Shown here: in pieces, positions 10,585 through 17,604 of the stretch
Layout: every line of letters starts with the position of its first letter
How positions within the stretch are numbered: the first letter of the stretch is position 1
From: Acidobacteria bacterium Ga0077553
Lineage (GTDB): Bacteria > Acidobacteriota > Terriglobia > Bryobacterales > Bryobacteraceae
Assembly (NCBI GenBank): GCA_001464575.1
Contig: LNFE01000129.1
Location: forward strand, 1 to 35,180
Length of the DNA: 35,180 bases
Reading direction: 5' to 3'
The notes under the pieces: model-generated
Database searches by the model: none
What the model saw: only the letters and a program-made list of their open reading frames with translations
What the model was told of the DNA's origin: nothing
Position numbers and translations under genes: made by a program

Positions 10585-11405
10585 CGAGCCGTCAGCTCCA
10601 ACATCATCGTAAGAATCTCTTCGCGGTCTTTCCCTTGCAGCCCGAGCGCGAGCTGCGCCTGCAGCAGACCATACTTGCTGCCAATATCAAAGCGGCGGCC
10701 CGGCAGTACGGTCGCCAGGTAGCGCTCTTGCCGGGCGAGCAGTTGGAGAGCGTACGATAGGCCCGGCACGGCTCCCGAAGCCTCGATATGAGCGTGGAGA
10801 ATCTCCATGAGTCCGGGGGAGAACAAGTGGATGCCGAAGAAGCAGAGGTAGTGCCCCTGCCGTAGTCCGGCGGCCACCAGTTCGCGCTCCGCCTGCGTGG
10901 GCGTCGGCTTTTCGAGCACCGTCTCCACCTGATACAGCTTGTTGCCCAGCGCCGGTCCGCCCACGGCGCCGAAGTATGGCAGCAAGCCTTCCCGCGTGGG
11001 CAACACCGCACTCACGCTGCAACCTTCGGCTTGGTGAATCCGCACCAGCTCGGCCGTTAACGCGCTCACCGGCCCTTGGTCAGCGAGGTAGAAGTGATCC
11101 CCAACAAGGTGCAGAAACGGCTGGCCGCCCACGAACTCCCGTGCTTGATAGATGGCGTTGGCATAGCCTTTCGCCTCGGTTTGTTCGATCAGAGTGATCC
11201 GGCGTCCGCTGCCCGTGAAGAGGGCCTCAAAAGCGGCGCGATCGCCCGACGGAATAACGATCCCAATCTCGTCGACCGCCTCAGCCAGCAACTCCAGTAG
11301 GAAGTCGCCGATGGTGGGCCGCTGATTGTCCGGCGTCGCCAGGGTCTGGTGCAAGATGTGCCGCTGTCCGGGTGCGGCTGCCGTGATCACTGCCTTCAGT
11401 TTCAT
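10581..11405 (-). CDS. Divergent GalU-like sugar nucleotidyltransferase
   Basis: A 274-residue Rossmann-type nucleotidyltransferase. GalU landmarks are visible: AVITAAAPGQR (5-15) at the place of the glycine-rich nucleotide loop, EQTEAKGYANAIYQAREFVG (74-93) matching the GLGHA...AKEFVG segment, VGDH (101-104) in place of LGDD, LEKP (164-167), and RRFDIGSKYGLLQA (237-250) matching the C-terminal RYDCGSKxGYLKA block. The usual GxGTR is replaced by APGQR, and the PKEMLP lysine region is absent, replaced by TLATPDNQRPTIGDF. It may be a distinct clade with altered substrate or a regulatory subunit. It is the first gene of the operon with the kinase-pyrophosphorylase fusion and overlaps it by 4 nt. 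Confidence 0.72.
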   Translation of the reverse strand: MKLKAVITAAAPGQRHILHQTLATPDNQRPTIGDFLLELLAEAVDEIGIVIPSGDRAAFEALFTGSGRRITLIEQTEAKGYANAIYQAREFVGGQPFLHLVGDHFYLADQGPVSALTAELVRIHQAEGCSVSAVLPTREGLLPYFGAVGGPALGNKLYQVETVLEKPTPTQAERELVAAGLRQGHYLCFFGIHLFSPGLMEILHAHIEASGAVPGLSYALQLLARQERYLATVLPGRRFDIGSKYGLLQAQLALGLQGKDREEILTMMLELTAR

Positions 11406-11410
11406 CGCTC

Positions 11411-11426
11411 CCGCTATTGTAAGCGG
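11411..11426. promoter_or_regulatory. Inverted repeat enclosing a -10-like hexamer between divergent genes
   Basis: CCGCTATTGTAAGCGG is a perfect 5-bp inverted repeat (CCGCT/AGCGG) around ATTGTA. On the minus strand the centre reads TACAAT, five of six matches to a -10 box, placed 10 nt upstream of the GalU-like start codon (11405). On the plus strand it reads TATTGT, 27 nt upstream of the desaturase start. It could be a promoter with an overlapping operator; this is inference from position and symmetry. Confidence 0.35.
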
Positions 11427-11447
11427 CTAAACTGGTTTTAGTCCGCG

Positions 11448-12371
11448 ATGACCGAACGATTCACTGAACTGCATTCCTGGCTCTATGCGGCGCTGTTGCA
11501 GCCGCTGCTGTTCCAGTGGGACCTGATGGCTTGGGCCGAGTTGGCCTATGAATGGTCCGAACTCTTCCTGCTGGGCGCGATTGAAGTCGTGGTGTTGTGG
11601 GCTCTGCTGCGCCCTCTCGAAGCCTTCTTCCCCGTCGAGCGTTGGGAGGATCGCGGGCCCACGCGCGTCGATGTGATCTACACGCTGCTGGCTCGCCTCG
11701 GCATCCTGCCAATCTTCTTCTTTATCGTGCTCCAACCTGCCGTGGACATGGTTCATGCGGCGTTGCGCCTGCGCGACATCATCCCGCCGAACCTTGAAGA
11801 CCTCTTACCGGTCTTGCAGGACCGGCCGTGGCTCAGTCTCCTGGCTTACGCGGTGATCTTCGATTTCGTGGACTACTGGCGCCATCGGGGGGAGCATTCC
11901 ATCCGCCGTTGGTGGGCGCTCCATGCTGTCCACCATTCCCAGCGCCAAATGACGTTCTGGTCCGACGAGCGGGAGCATCTGCTCGGCCAGGCGATCGCGG
12001 CGTTGCTTCGCGCCGGGGTGGCGCTGGGCATCGGTGTGCCTCCAGCGGACTTTCTGGTTGTTACGCTCGCCGCAGGTGCGCTCGAAAGCCTATCCCATGC
12101 CAATGTCCGCATGAGCTTCGGGCGGATCGGGGACCGGCTGCTCGTCAGCCCCCTGTATCACCGTACCCATCACGCGTTGCACCACAACACGACCACCAAC
12201 CTCGCCACACTGTTCCCCATCTGGGACGTCCTGTTCGGTACCGCCGACTTCTCCCGGACCTTTCAGCCTACGGGTATCGACGACAACCAAAACTACGGCC
12301 ACGGATTCTGGCAACAGCAATGGCTCGGCCTCACCCGGCTACTTGCGAAAGTGGAACCGGGCAATCGGTAA
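11448..12371 (+). CDS. Sterol desaturase / fatty acid hydroxylase superfamily membrane protein
   Basis: Membrane di-iron oxygenase of 307 residues. The histidine clusters that bind the iron pair are all present: HRGEH (146-150), HAVHH (159-163), a further His in SHANV (217), and HRTHHALHH (238-246). Several hydrophobic helices precede and separate them. Family members hydroxylate or desaturate lipids (sterols, carotenoids, fatty acids, sphingoid bases) using oxygen; which substrate applies here cannot be read from the sequence. The gene is transcribed divergently from the nucleotidyltransferase operon with 42 nt between starts, and its last 33 nt overlap the convergent phosphoesterase gene. 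Confidence 0.88.
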   Translation: MTERFTELHSWLYAALLQPLLFQWDLMAWAELAYEWSELFLLGAIEVVVLWALLRPLEAFFPVERWEDRGPTRVDVIYTLLARLGILPIFFFIVLQPAVDMVHAALRLRDIIPPNLEDLLPVLQDRPWLSLLAYAVIFDFVDYWRHRGEHSIRRWWALHAVHHSQRQMTFWSDEREHLLGQAIAALLRAGVALGIGVPPADFLVVTLAAGALESLSHANVRMSFGRIGDRLLVSPLYHRTHHALHHNTTTNLATLFPIWDVLFGTADFSRTFQPTGIDDNQNYGHGFWQQQWLGLTRLLAKVEPGNR

Positions 12372-14780
12372 CGGCATTTCGCTATTGGCGCCACGCACGC
12401 TTTTCCAGATGATCTCGTTCAGAGCCAACATCGGCGCCTTGTCGTACTCTTCGAGATTCATCTCCATCGACTCCTTCGCGCCCCATGCCAGGGCCCCGTT
12501 TAGCGCATTGATGTCAATGCGCGGCTTCTCGTGCGTGTACGGCGTCAAGTCGGCCTTGGTGCCCAACGAGGCGTACATCGGCGTGGCCGCGGCATCGTAC
12601 TGGCTCATCGGTGGCAGGCCAAGCAGCAACTCCATCGTGCGCAGCATCGAGGAGGTCGTATACAGCGTGCTGTCGACAGTCTTGCGCTTGGTGTAGGGGC
12701 TGATCACCAGGCCAACGGTACGCCGGGCATCCACGTGGTCCGGGCCGTTCTGCGCATCGTCTTCGATGACGAAGATGGCCGTCTTCGGCCAGTAGGGTGA
12801 GCGCGTCAGCCGGTCCACCATCATGCCCAGCGCGTAGTCGTTCGAAGCCACGGCCGCTTGCGGCGTCGGGGCGCCCGGCCGGGTGCCCTGCGTATGATCT
12901 TCGCCAAGACTCATCACCGAGTAGTTCGGTAGCCGCTTCGACGGATCGGTCGAGGCGAAGTTCCGTTCGAATTCGTCCAGTTCCTCAAGGAACACTTTCG
13001 CGTTAGCGGTATCGCGCATACCCGGCAACTTGAACTTCGGCGAAACGTGCCCGTAAAGGTTGCCAACGCCCGGCGCCGCTTCCATCGTTGTCCCGTCGCT
13101 CGACCGAGTGGCATACTCGCCATAGCTGCGATAGGTCAGTCCCTTGGCCTTGGCGATATCCCACAGATTGCCCGCGCTCGGCGCATAGGCGTTGGAGATG
13201 CCCGACTTCGAGTGGCCCCCGTAGGTGATCGGCCACAGCTTTTCATTGAAGTCGGTGGCGTAGGCGGCGTTAGACCAGGAGTGGCCATCGACGCTCACCT
13301 CGCCATCGCAGAACAGGTTGTCAAGCAGCACGAACTCTTCCGCCAGCTTGTGATGATTCGGGCTGACATCCCAGCCAAAAATCGTCAGCCGCGGATCGCC
13401 ATTGCCCTGCTTCAAATCGCCGAAAACCTGATCGTAGGTCCGGTTCTCCTTGATGATGTAGACGATGTGTTCAATCGGCGAGCCCACGCCAACTTCGGCC
13501 GGAACAACCGAGGGTCCCTTGGGCGCAGAGGCCCGCGTCAACTGCTCGTCGCGATAAGGAATGTTCGCCAGCACTTGAGCCGTGTACTTACCCAACTCGC
13601 TCTTCAGATTCTTCAGATCCACCCGATGGATGGACCCCTTCTGCAGACTGCGCACGCTGTTTTCGGGCATGCCGCCCTTCCGCAGCGGGCTGGTGGGGCC
13701 GGTGACATTCGGGTAGCCCCCCAGTCCCTTCGCATTGCCCACGACAAGCTGATTCGCCGCAGGCAGATAAGCCAGCGCCGACGGATACCAACCCGCTGGA
13801 ATAAAGCCTAGAATCGCGCTCTCGCCCGGTTCTTTCACGTTAATCACCGCCACGGCATTGTTATCCGCGTTCGCCACAAACAACATCTTGTTCGCATCGT
13901 CGAAGGCCAACGCATTCGGCGTCGACCCTTCCGGCGCCAGCGCCGTGATGCCGACATTGATCCGTTCGGTGGGCCGCAGCCTGTTGGTGTCGATCACCAT
14001 CACGCTGTTCTTATTGGCGCAAGACACAAAGAGGCGCCCGTCGGAAGCGAGCAGCAGATCGTTCGGGTTCGTATCGACATCGATGGTGCGGACAACCTTT
14101 TCCGTCGCGACATCAATCACCGAAACCGAAGCGCTGGCCCAGTTCGAGACGTACAGCGTCTTGCCATCACGGGAAAGAAGGACGTCGTACGGATTGATCT
14201 GCGTCTGAATCCGCTTCAGCAACTTCCCAGTGGCGGATTCAAAGACGACCAGGTGACCCGGTTCGTTGCCCGTGCCCCGGTTGGCCGCATACAGCTTGCC
14301 GTTGGTCGGATGATGCACGAGACCCGCCCAAAGAATCTTGGTCAAAGGAATCGTCTCCTCGAAGCGCTGCGCCGGCTGAGTGCTCAGCTTGCCGTTCGCG
14401 AAGTCGAACGCATAGATGGGCGCGCGTTCCGGATTCTGCCGGCTATCCGCGTTTCCACCGGAAGCGTAAAGCTTCTTGCCGTCCGGGCTGAACCCAAGGC
14501 CGAACCACGCCGACTTCATCGGAATGCGCTGTACGGCTTCCCAGGAAGCGACATCAATCACGTCGAGACCGTGCGGATTGAAGCCCGCATGCAGACCGAC
14601 GATGGTCTTACCGTCCGGCGAAGGCAGCAACTGTAGGGTCATGTCCTCCGTCGTCACGGCGGGTCCTACCGGCGTAATCCGCCAGCCATTGGGCAGATTG
14701 TAGCCACCCGGCATGGGGCCGGGCTTTTGGGCCAGTAGAAGAGCAAGGGAAGCGAAAAGGGACAGTAGACGACGAATCAT
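12339..14780 (-). CDS. Secreted YVTN beta-propeller / phosphoesterase-family protein
   Basis: An 813-residue exported protein with an N-terminal signal peptide (MIRRLLSLFASLALLLAQ). Residues about 35-400 are repeated propeller blades with YVTN-type motifs (TLYVSNWASASVSVIDVATEKVV, LFVSCANKNSVMVIDT, LFVANADNNAVAVINV). From about 435 on it matches the phosphoesterase family of phospholipase C and acid phosphatases: HIVYIIKENRTYDQVFGDL, then FVIEDDAQNGPDHVDARRT near residue 690. Such 'bifunctional YncE/alkaline-phosphatase-family' proteins are common in Acidobacteriota; the substrate is unknown. A TGTAAT hexamer 7 nt before the ATG suggests a leaderless or nearly leaderless transcript. The 3' end overlaps the desaturase gene by 33 nt. 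Confidence 0.85.
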   Translation of the reverse strand: MIRRLLSLFASLALLLAQKPGPMPGGYNLPNGWRITPVGPAVTTEDMTLQLLPSPDGKTIVGLHAGFNPHGLDVIDVASWEAVQRIPMKSAWFGLGFSPDGKKLYASGGNADSRQNPERAPIYAFDFANGKLSTQPAQRFEETIPLTKILWAGLVHHPTNGKLYAANRGTGNEPGHLVVFESATGKLLKRIQTQINPYDVLLSRDGKTLYVSNWASASVSVIDVATEKVVRTIDVDTNPNDLLLASDGRLFVSCANKNSVMVIDTNRLRPTERINVGITALAPEGSTPNALAFDDANKMLFVANADNNAVAVINVKEPGESAILGFIPAGWYPSALAYLPAANQLVVGNAKGLGGYPNVTGPTSPLRKGGMPENSVRSLQKGSIHRVDLKNLKSELGKYTAQVLANIPYRDEQLTRASAPKGPSVVPAEVGVGSPIEHIVYIIKENRTYDQVFGDLKQGNGDPRLTIFGWDVSPNHHKLAEEFVLLDNLFCDGEVSVDGHSWSNAAYATDFNEKLWPITYGGHSKSGISNAYAPSAGNLWDIAKAKGLTYRSYGEYATRSSDGTTMEAAPGVGNLYGHVSPKFKLPGMRDTANAKVFLEELDEFERNFASTDPSKRLPNYSVMSLGEDHTQGTRPGAPTPQAAVASNDYALGMMVDRLTRSPYWPKTAIFVIEDDAQNGPDHVDARRTVGLVISPYTKRKTVDSTLYTTSSMLRTMELLLGLPPMSQYDAAATPMYASLGTKADLTPYTHEKPRIDINALNGALAWGAKESMEMNLEEYDKAPMLALNEIIWKSVRGANSEMPLPIARFHFRK

Positions 14781-14797
14781 GCGCCCTATTACACCAC

Positions 14798-14814
14798 CGG
14801 AATATGAAATTCCG
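14798..14814. repeat. Short inverted repeat in divergent intergenic region
   Basis: CGGAAT-ATGAA-ATTCCG, a perfect 6-bp inverted repeat with a 5-nt spacer, 18 nt upstream of the phosphoesterase start codon. It could be an operator for the phosphoesterase gene; nothing else supports this. Confidence 0.3.
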
Positions 14815-14860
14815 ATGACTCGGCTCTTGTTTTAAATCCGTGTCGATGATCGAATTTCGC

Positions 14861-14899
14861 TTGTGACCACGCCCTTAACTATGTATCCTGAATGCACAT
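14861..14899 (+). promoter_or_regulatory. Candidate promoter with overlapping NsrR-like operator for the NO-response genes
   Basis: TTGTGA (14861-14866) and TATCCT (14884-14889) are spaced by 17 nt and could be -35 and -10 boxes. Overlapping the -10 is ATGTATCCTGAATGCACAT (14881-14899), whose core TGTATCC-T-GAATGCA is an imperfect palindrome. It resembles NsrR operators (half-site close to ATGYATTT around a 1-nt centre). The position would block transcription when NsrR is bound. The downstream operon itself encodes an NsrR homologue, so autoregulation is plausible. The match is imperfect. Confidence 0.4.
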
Positions 14900-14906
14900 T
14901 AAGACT

Positions 14907-15239
14907 ATGCCTACCCTATACGAAGTAGATATTTTCTACCGCAAAGTGCTGCTCGACGACCGCATCAACGGTTTCTTCGAGGGCGTTGACATGGACCGCC
15001 AGATCGCCAAACAGAAGTCCTTTCTGACGATGGTCTTTGGCGGGCCGGTCTCCTACTCGGGCCAGGACATGCGCCGCGCCCATGCCCACTTGGTCGCCCG
15101 CGGACTGAACGACACGCATTTTGACGCGGTGGTCGAGAACCTTGGCGCCAGCCTCGCCGAATTGGGCGTCGCCGCCGAAGTGATTTCCGAAGTTGCGGCG
15201 CTCGCCGAAACCACCCGTGCCGATGTCCTCGGCAAATAG
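14907..15239 (+). CDS. glbN: Group 1 truncated hemoglobin, apparently lacking the A-B Gly-Gly segment
   Basis: Small heme protein of 110 residues, expected to bind O2 and NO and act in NO dioxygenation. Visible family marks: FYRKVL (helix B with Tyr B10), FFEGVDM (CD region), Q..KQKSFLTMVFGGP (helix E), YSGQDMRRAHAHL (helix F with the proximal His) and HFDAVVENL (helix G). Homologues begin LYEKIGG followed by about seven residues before (V)D.FY; here LYE joins directly to VDIFY at codons 14922-14927, so about 11 residues seem missing in frame. The start at 14907 is preferred over ATG 14892, which lies inside the candidate operator. The gene overlaps the reductase gene by 17 nt. Confidence 0.82.
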   Translation: MPTLYEVDIFYRKVLLDDRINGFFEGVDMDRQIAKQKSFLTMVFGGPVSYSGQDMRRAHAHLVARGLNDTHFDAVVENLGASLAELGVAAEVISEVAALAETTRADVLGK

Positions 15240-16149
15240 CATCACCCTGGATTGGGAAGGCTCGCCGGTGCCATGCGTCGAGGGGGACACCGTCCTCGAC
15301 GCCCTGCTTCGCGCGGGCATCCCGGTGCCCCACTCCTCGTGCTTGGTGCAAGCCAGGTCCGGCCCCGTGCCAGCCGCAGCCCAACAGGGCTTGAAGGAAT
15401 CGCTTCGCGCACAGAACTATCTGCTGGCCTGCCTCTGTCGTCCCGAGCAAGACCTTTCTCTCGCCCCACCCGGCCAAGGCGTCCGCATCACAGCCCTCCT
15501 CACGGAGAGGGATTGGCTCAGCGACACCGTCCTCCGCGTACGGCTCGCCCCTGACGAATCGCTCGGGCACCGGCCCGGTCAGTACCTCACCCTCTTCCGC
15601 CCCGATGGACTCGGCCGCAGCTACTCCATCGCGGGCCCCGAGCTGGAACTTCACGTCCGCCGAATCCCTGGCGGCGCGATGAGCAACTGGCTCGCCGAGG
15701 CCCAACCCGGACAAGCCGTCACCCTCCAGGGCCCCGCCGGCGACTGTTTCTACACCCCTGGCGATCCCACCCAACCGCTGCTTCTAGCCGGCGCGGGCAC
15801 CGGTCTCGCGCCGCTTTATGGCATCCTGCACGACGCGCTCGGCCAGGGCCATCAGGGCCCCATTTGGCTCTATCACGGCGCGCTCAACGAGCGCGGCCTG
15901 TACCTCACCGACGAGCTCCAAGCCTTGGCCGCCCAACACCGCAACTTCGAGTACCGCCCGGCGTTGCTCGACCGCGACGGCCCGCTCCCGGAGGTCATCT
16001 CTCGCGACCATCCCAAACTCACCGGTTGGCGAGGCTTCGTCTGCGGCGATCCCACCATCGTCAACCTGCTCCGCAAACGCCTCTTCCTTGGCGGTATGGC
16101 CAGCCGGGCGATCAGCGCCGACGCCTTCCTCCCCGCTACTCTCAAGTAG
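15223..16149 (+). CDS. FAD/NAD(P)H oxidoreductase with a damaged 2Fe-2S ferredoxin domain
   Basis: A 308-residue electron-transfer protein. Residues 1-90 are a ferredoxin-type domain (DTVLDALLRAGIPVPHSSC ... LRAQNYLLACLCRP); residues about 95-308 are a ferredoxin-NADP reductase module with the FAD motif GRSYSIA, the pyridine-nucleotide motif GAGTGLAPLYG and the VCGDP motif. Next to a truncated hemoglobin this would serve as its reductase, together equalling a flavohemoglobin. The normal cluster motif CxxxxCxxC is not present: PHS is followed directly by SC at 15334-15342, as if seven residues holding the first two Cys were deleted in frame. The start ATG at 15223 lies inside the hemoglobin gene, in another frame. 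Confidence 0.8.
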   Translation: MSSANSITLDWEGSPVPCVEGDTVLDALLRAGIPVPHSSCLVQARSGPVPAAAQQGLKESLRAQNYLLACLCRPEQDLSLAPPGQGVRITALLTERDWLSDTVLRVRLAPDESLGHRPGQYLTLFRPDGLGRSYSIAGPELELHVRRIPGGAMSNWLAEAQPGQAVTLQGPAGDCFYTPGDPTQPLLLAGAGTGLAPLYGILHDALGQGHQGPIWLYHGALNERGLYLTDELQALAAQHRNFEYRPALLDRDGPLPEVISRDHPKLTGWRGFVCGDPTIVNLLRKRLFLGGMASRAISADAFLPATLK

Positions 16150-16151
16150 AG

Positions 16152-16592
16152 ATGCATTTGACGCTGCACACCGATTACGCCCTCCGGGTCCTGCTTTACC
16201 TGACGCACTTCCCGGAGCGTCCCGTCGGCACGGCGGAGATCAGTACGGCGTTCGGTATTTCGAAGCACCATCTCGTCCGCGTCGTGCAAACCCTCGCGCA
16301 ACATCAGTTCGTGACCGCTACGGCAGGACGCTTCGGGGGAGTCACCCTGGCACGGCCCGCGACAGAGATCCGTCTCGGCGATGTGGTCCGCGCCTGCGAA
16401 CCCAATTTCAAACTCGTCGAGTGCTTTGAGATGGAATCGAATACCTGCCCGATTGTGCCGGTTTGTGCGCTGAAGTCCCCCCTGCGGAATGCGCTCGACG
16501 CCTTCCTCATCTCGCTCGATGGGCACACCCTCGCCGATGTCGCCAATCCCCGGCAGCACAACCGCTTCATCAGCCTCCTGCAGTCTCAGTAG
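16152..16592 (+). CDS. nsrR: Rrf2-family NO-sensing repressor NsrR
   Basis: Iron-sulfur transcription regulator of 146 residues. The N-terminal winged helix (MHLTLHTDYALRVLLYLT, ISTAFGISKHHLVRVVQTL, GRFGGVTLARP) is typical of Rrf2 proteins, and the sequence EPNFKLVECFEMESNTCPIVPVCALK contains three Cys spaced as in NsrR cluster-binding sites. In the family, NO damages the 4Fe-4S cluster and releases repression of NO-detoxification genes. It begins 2 nt after the reductase stop, which fits control of the hemoglobin and reductase. The start is the ATG at 16152; the longer open frame upstream lies within the reductase gene. Confidence 0.92.
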   Translation: MHLTLHTDYALRVLLYLTHFPERPVGTAEISTAFGISKHHLVRVVQTLAQHQFVTATAGRFGGVTLARPATEIRLGDVVRACEPNFKLVECFEMESNTCPIVPVCALKSPLRNALDAFLISLDGHTLADVANPRQHNRFISLLQSQ

Positions 16593-16605
16593 AATAGGGC
16601 TCGAT

Positions 16606-17604
16606 ATGAGCGCCTCCCCTATTCACTGCTCGGTGCCCTTGGACGCCCCGAGCGGCAAATTCCCTGGCCACCTGGCCATCCCCTATTCCTACAACCTGGG
16701 CGGGTGGGCTAACCTGCTCGTGCCCATCTGTATAATCGCCAATGGTCCCGGCCCCACGGTGCTGCTGATGGCGGGCAACCACGGCGATGAGTACCCCGGC
16801 CAAGTGGCCATTCATCACCTCTGGCGCCAGTTGAAACCGTCGCAGGTTACCGGCCGGCTAATCCTGATCCCCACGCTCAGCCCGCCCGCTGCGCAAGCCG
16901 CCACCCGCCTTTGGCCGCTCGATGGACGCAATTTCAATCGCTGTTTCCCGGGCAACCCCGTCGGCACACCCAGCGAGATCCTCGCCCATTTTCTCTCAAC
17001 CGTTCTCTTCCCCTTGGCTGACGTCGTCATCGATCTCCATACCGGCGGCCGCAGCTTGAACTTCGTCCCCTGCGCGCACATGCACCTGGTGGACAACCCC
17101 GCCATGTTCGCTGCCACGGAAGCCTTCCTCACCGACTTCTGTTTTTTGTACACCGACGTCGCGGGCGCCGGGCTGCTGCCTTCGGAGGCCGAACGCCAAG
17201 GCAAGCTAGTGATCACGACCGAGCTCGGCGGCGGCGAGACGGTCACCGCGTCATTGCACCGGTTGACGCAAACCGGCCTCACCAACGTACTCCGTCACAT
17301 CGGCGTGCTGGCTGGCGCTCCGGTTCCGCGCCCTCGGCCCGCGCGCTGGGTACAGTCGCTCGATCGGGATGACTACCGCTTCGCGCCCATCTCCGGGCTG
17401 TTTGAAGCCACGGTCGACCTGGGTGACGCCGTGGCGCCCGGAGACATTCTGGGCCGCATCCACGACCTCGAAGATCCCAGCCGCGAACCCGCTCTAATCC
17501 TCTCTCCCAGCGCCGGTATCCTAATCGCCAACCGCTCCCCCTCCCGCGTCGCCCAAGGCGATTGCGTCGCCGTCATCGCGCACGAAACCAACCCCTATGC
17601 CTAA
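16606..17604 (+). CDS. Aspartoacylase/succinylglutamate-desuccinylase family zinc deacylase
   Basis: Zinc-dependent amidohydrolase of 332 residues. Metal and substrate motifs are recognisable: AGNHGDEYPGQ (His and Glu ligands), PLDGRNFNRCFPG, and DLHTGG (third ligand region), followed by TELGGGE. The C-terminal part is a beta-rich lipoyl-like fold (GLFEATVDLGDAVAPGDILGRIHD). The closest remembered relatives deacetylate N-acetyl-diaminobutyrate (DoeB) or other N-acyl amino acids. The ATG is 13 nt after nsrR, so it may share the NO-response transcript. Its last 8 nt overlap the M81 peptidase gene, suggesting a shared substrate pathway. The exact substrate is unknown. Confidence 0.82.
   Translation: MSASPIHCSVPLDAPSGKFPGHLAIPYSYNLGGWANLLVPICIIANGPGPTVLLMAGNHGDEYPGQVAIHHLWRQLKPSQVTGRLILIPTLSPPAAQAATRLWPLDGRNFNRCFPGNPVGTPSEILAHFLSTVLFPLADVVIDLHTGGRSLNFVPCAHMHLVDNPAMFAATEAFLTDFCFLYTDVAGAGLLPSEAERQGKLVITTELGGGETVTASLHRLTQTGLTNVLRHIGVLAGAPVPRPRPARWVQSLDRDDYRFAPISGLFEATVDLGDAVAPGDILGRIHDLEDPSREPALILSPSAGILIANRSPSRVAQGDCVAVIAHETNPYA

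Noticed and set aside
14881..14928. Fifteen-codon upstream open frame overlapping the hemoglobin start
   Set aside because: Its ATG lies in the likely -10/operator region upstream of the expected transcription start, so it would not be transcribed; its peptide does not supply the missing hemoglobin segment.
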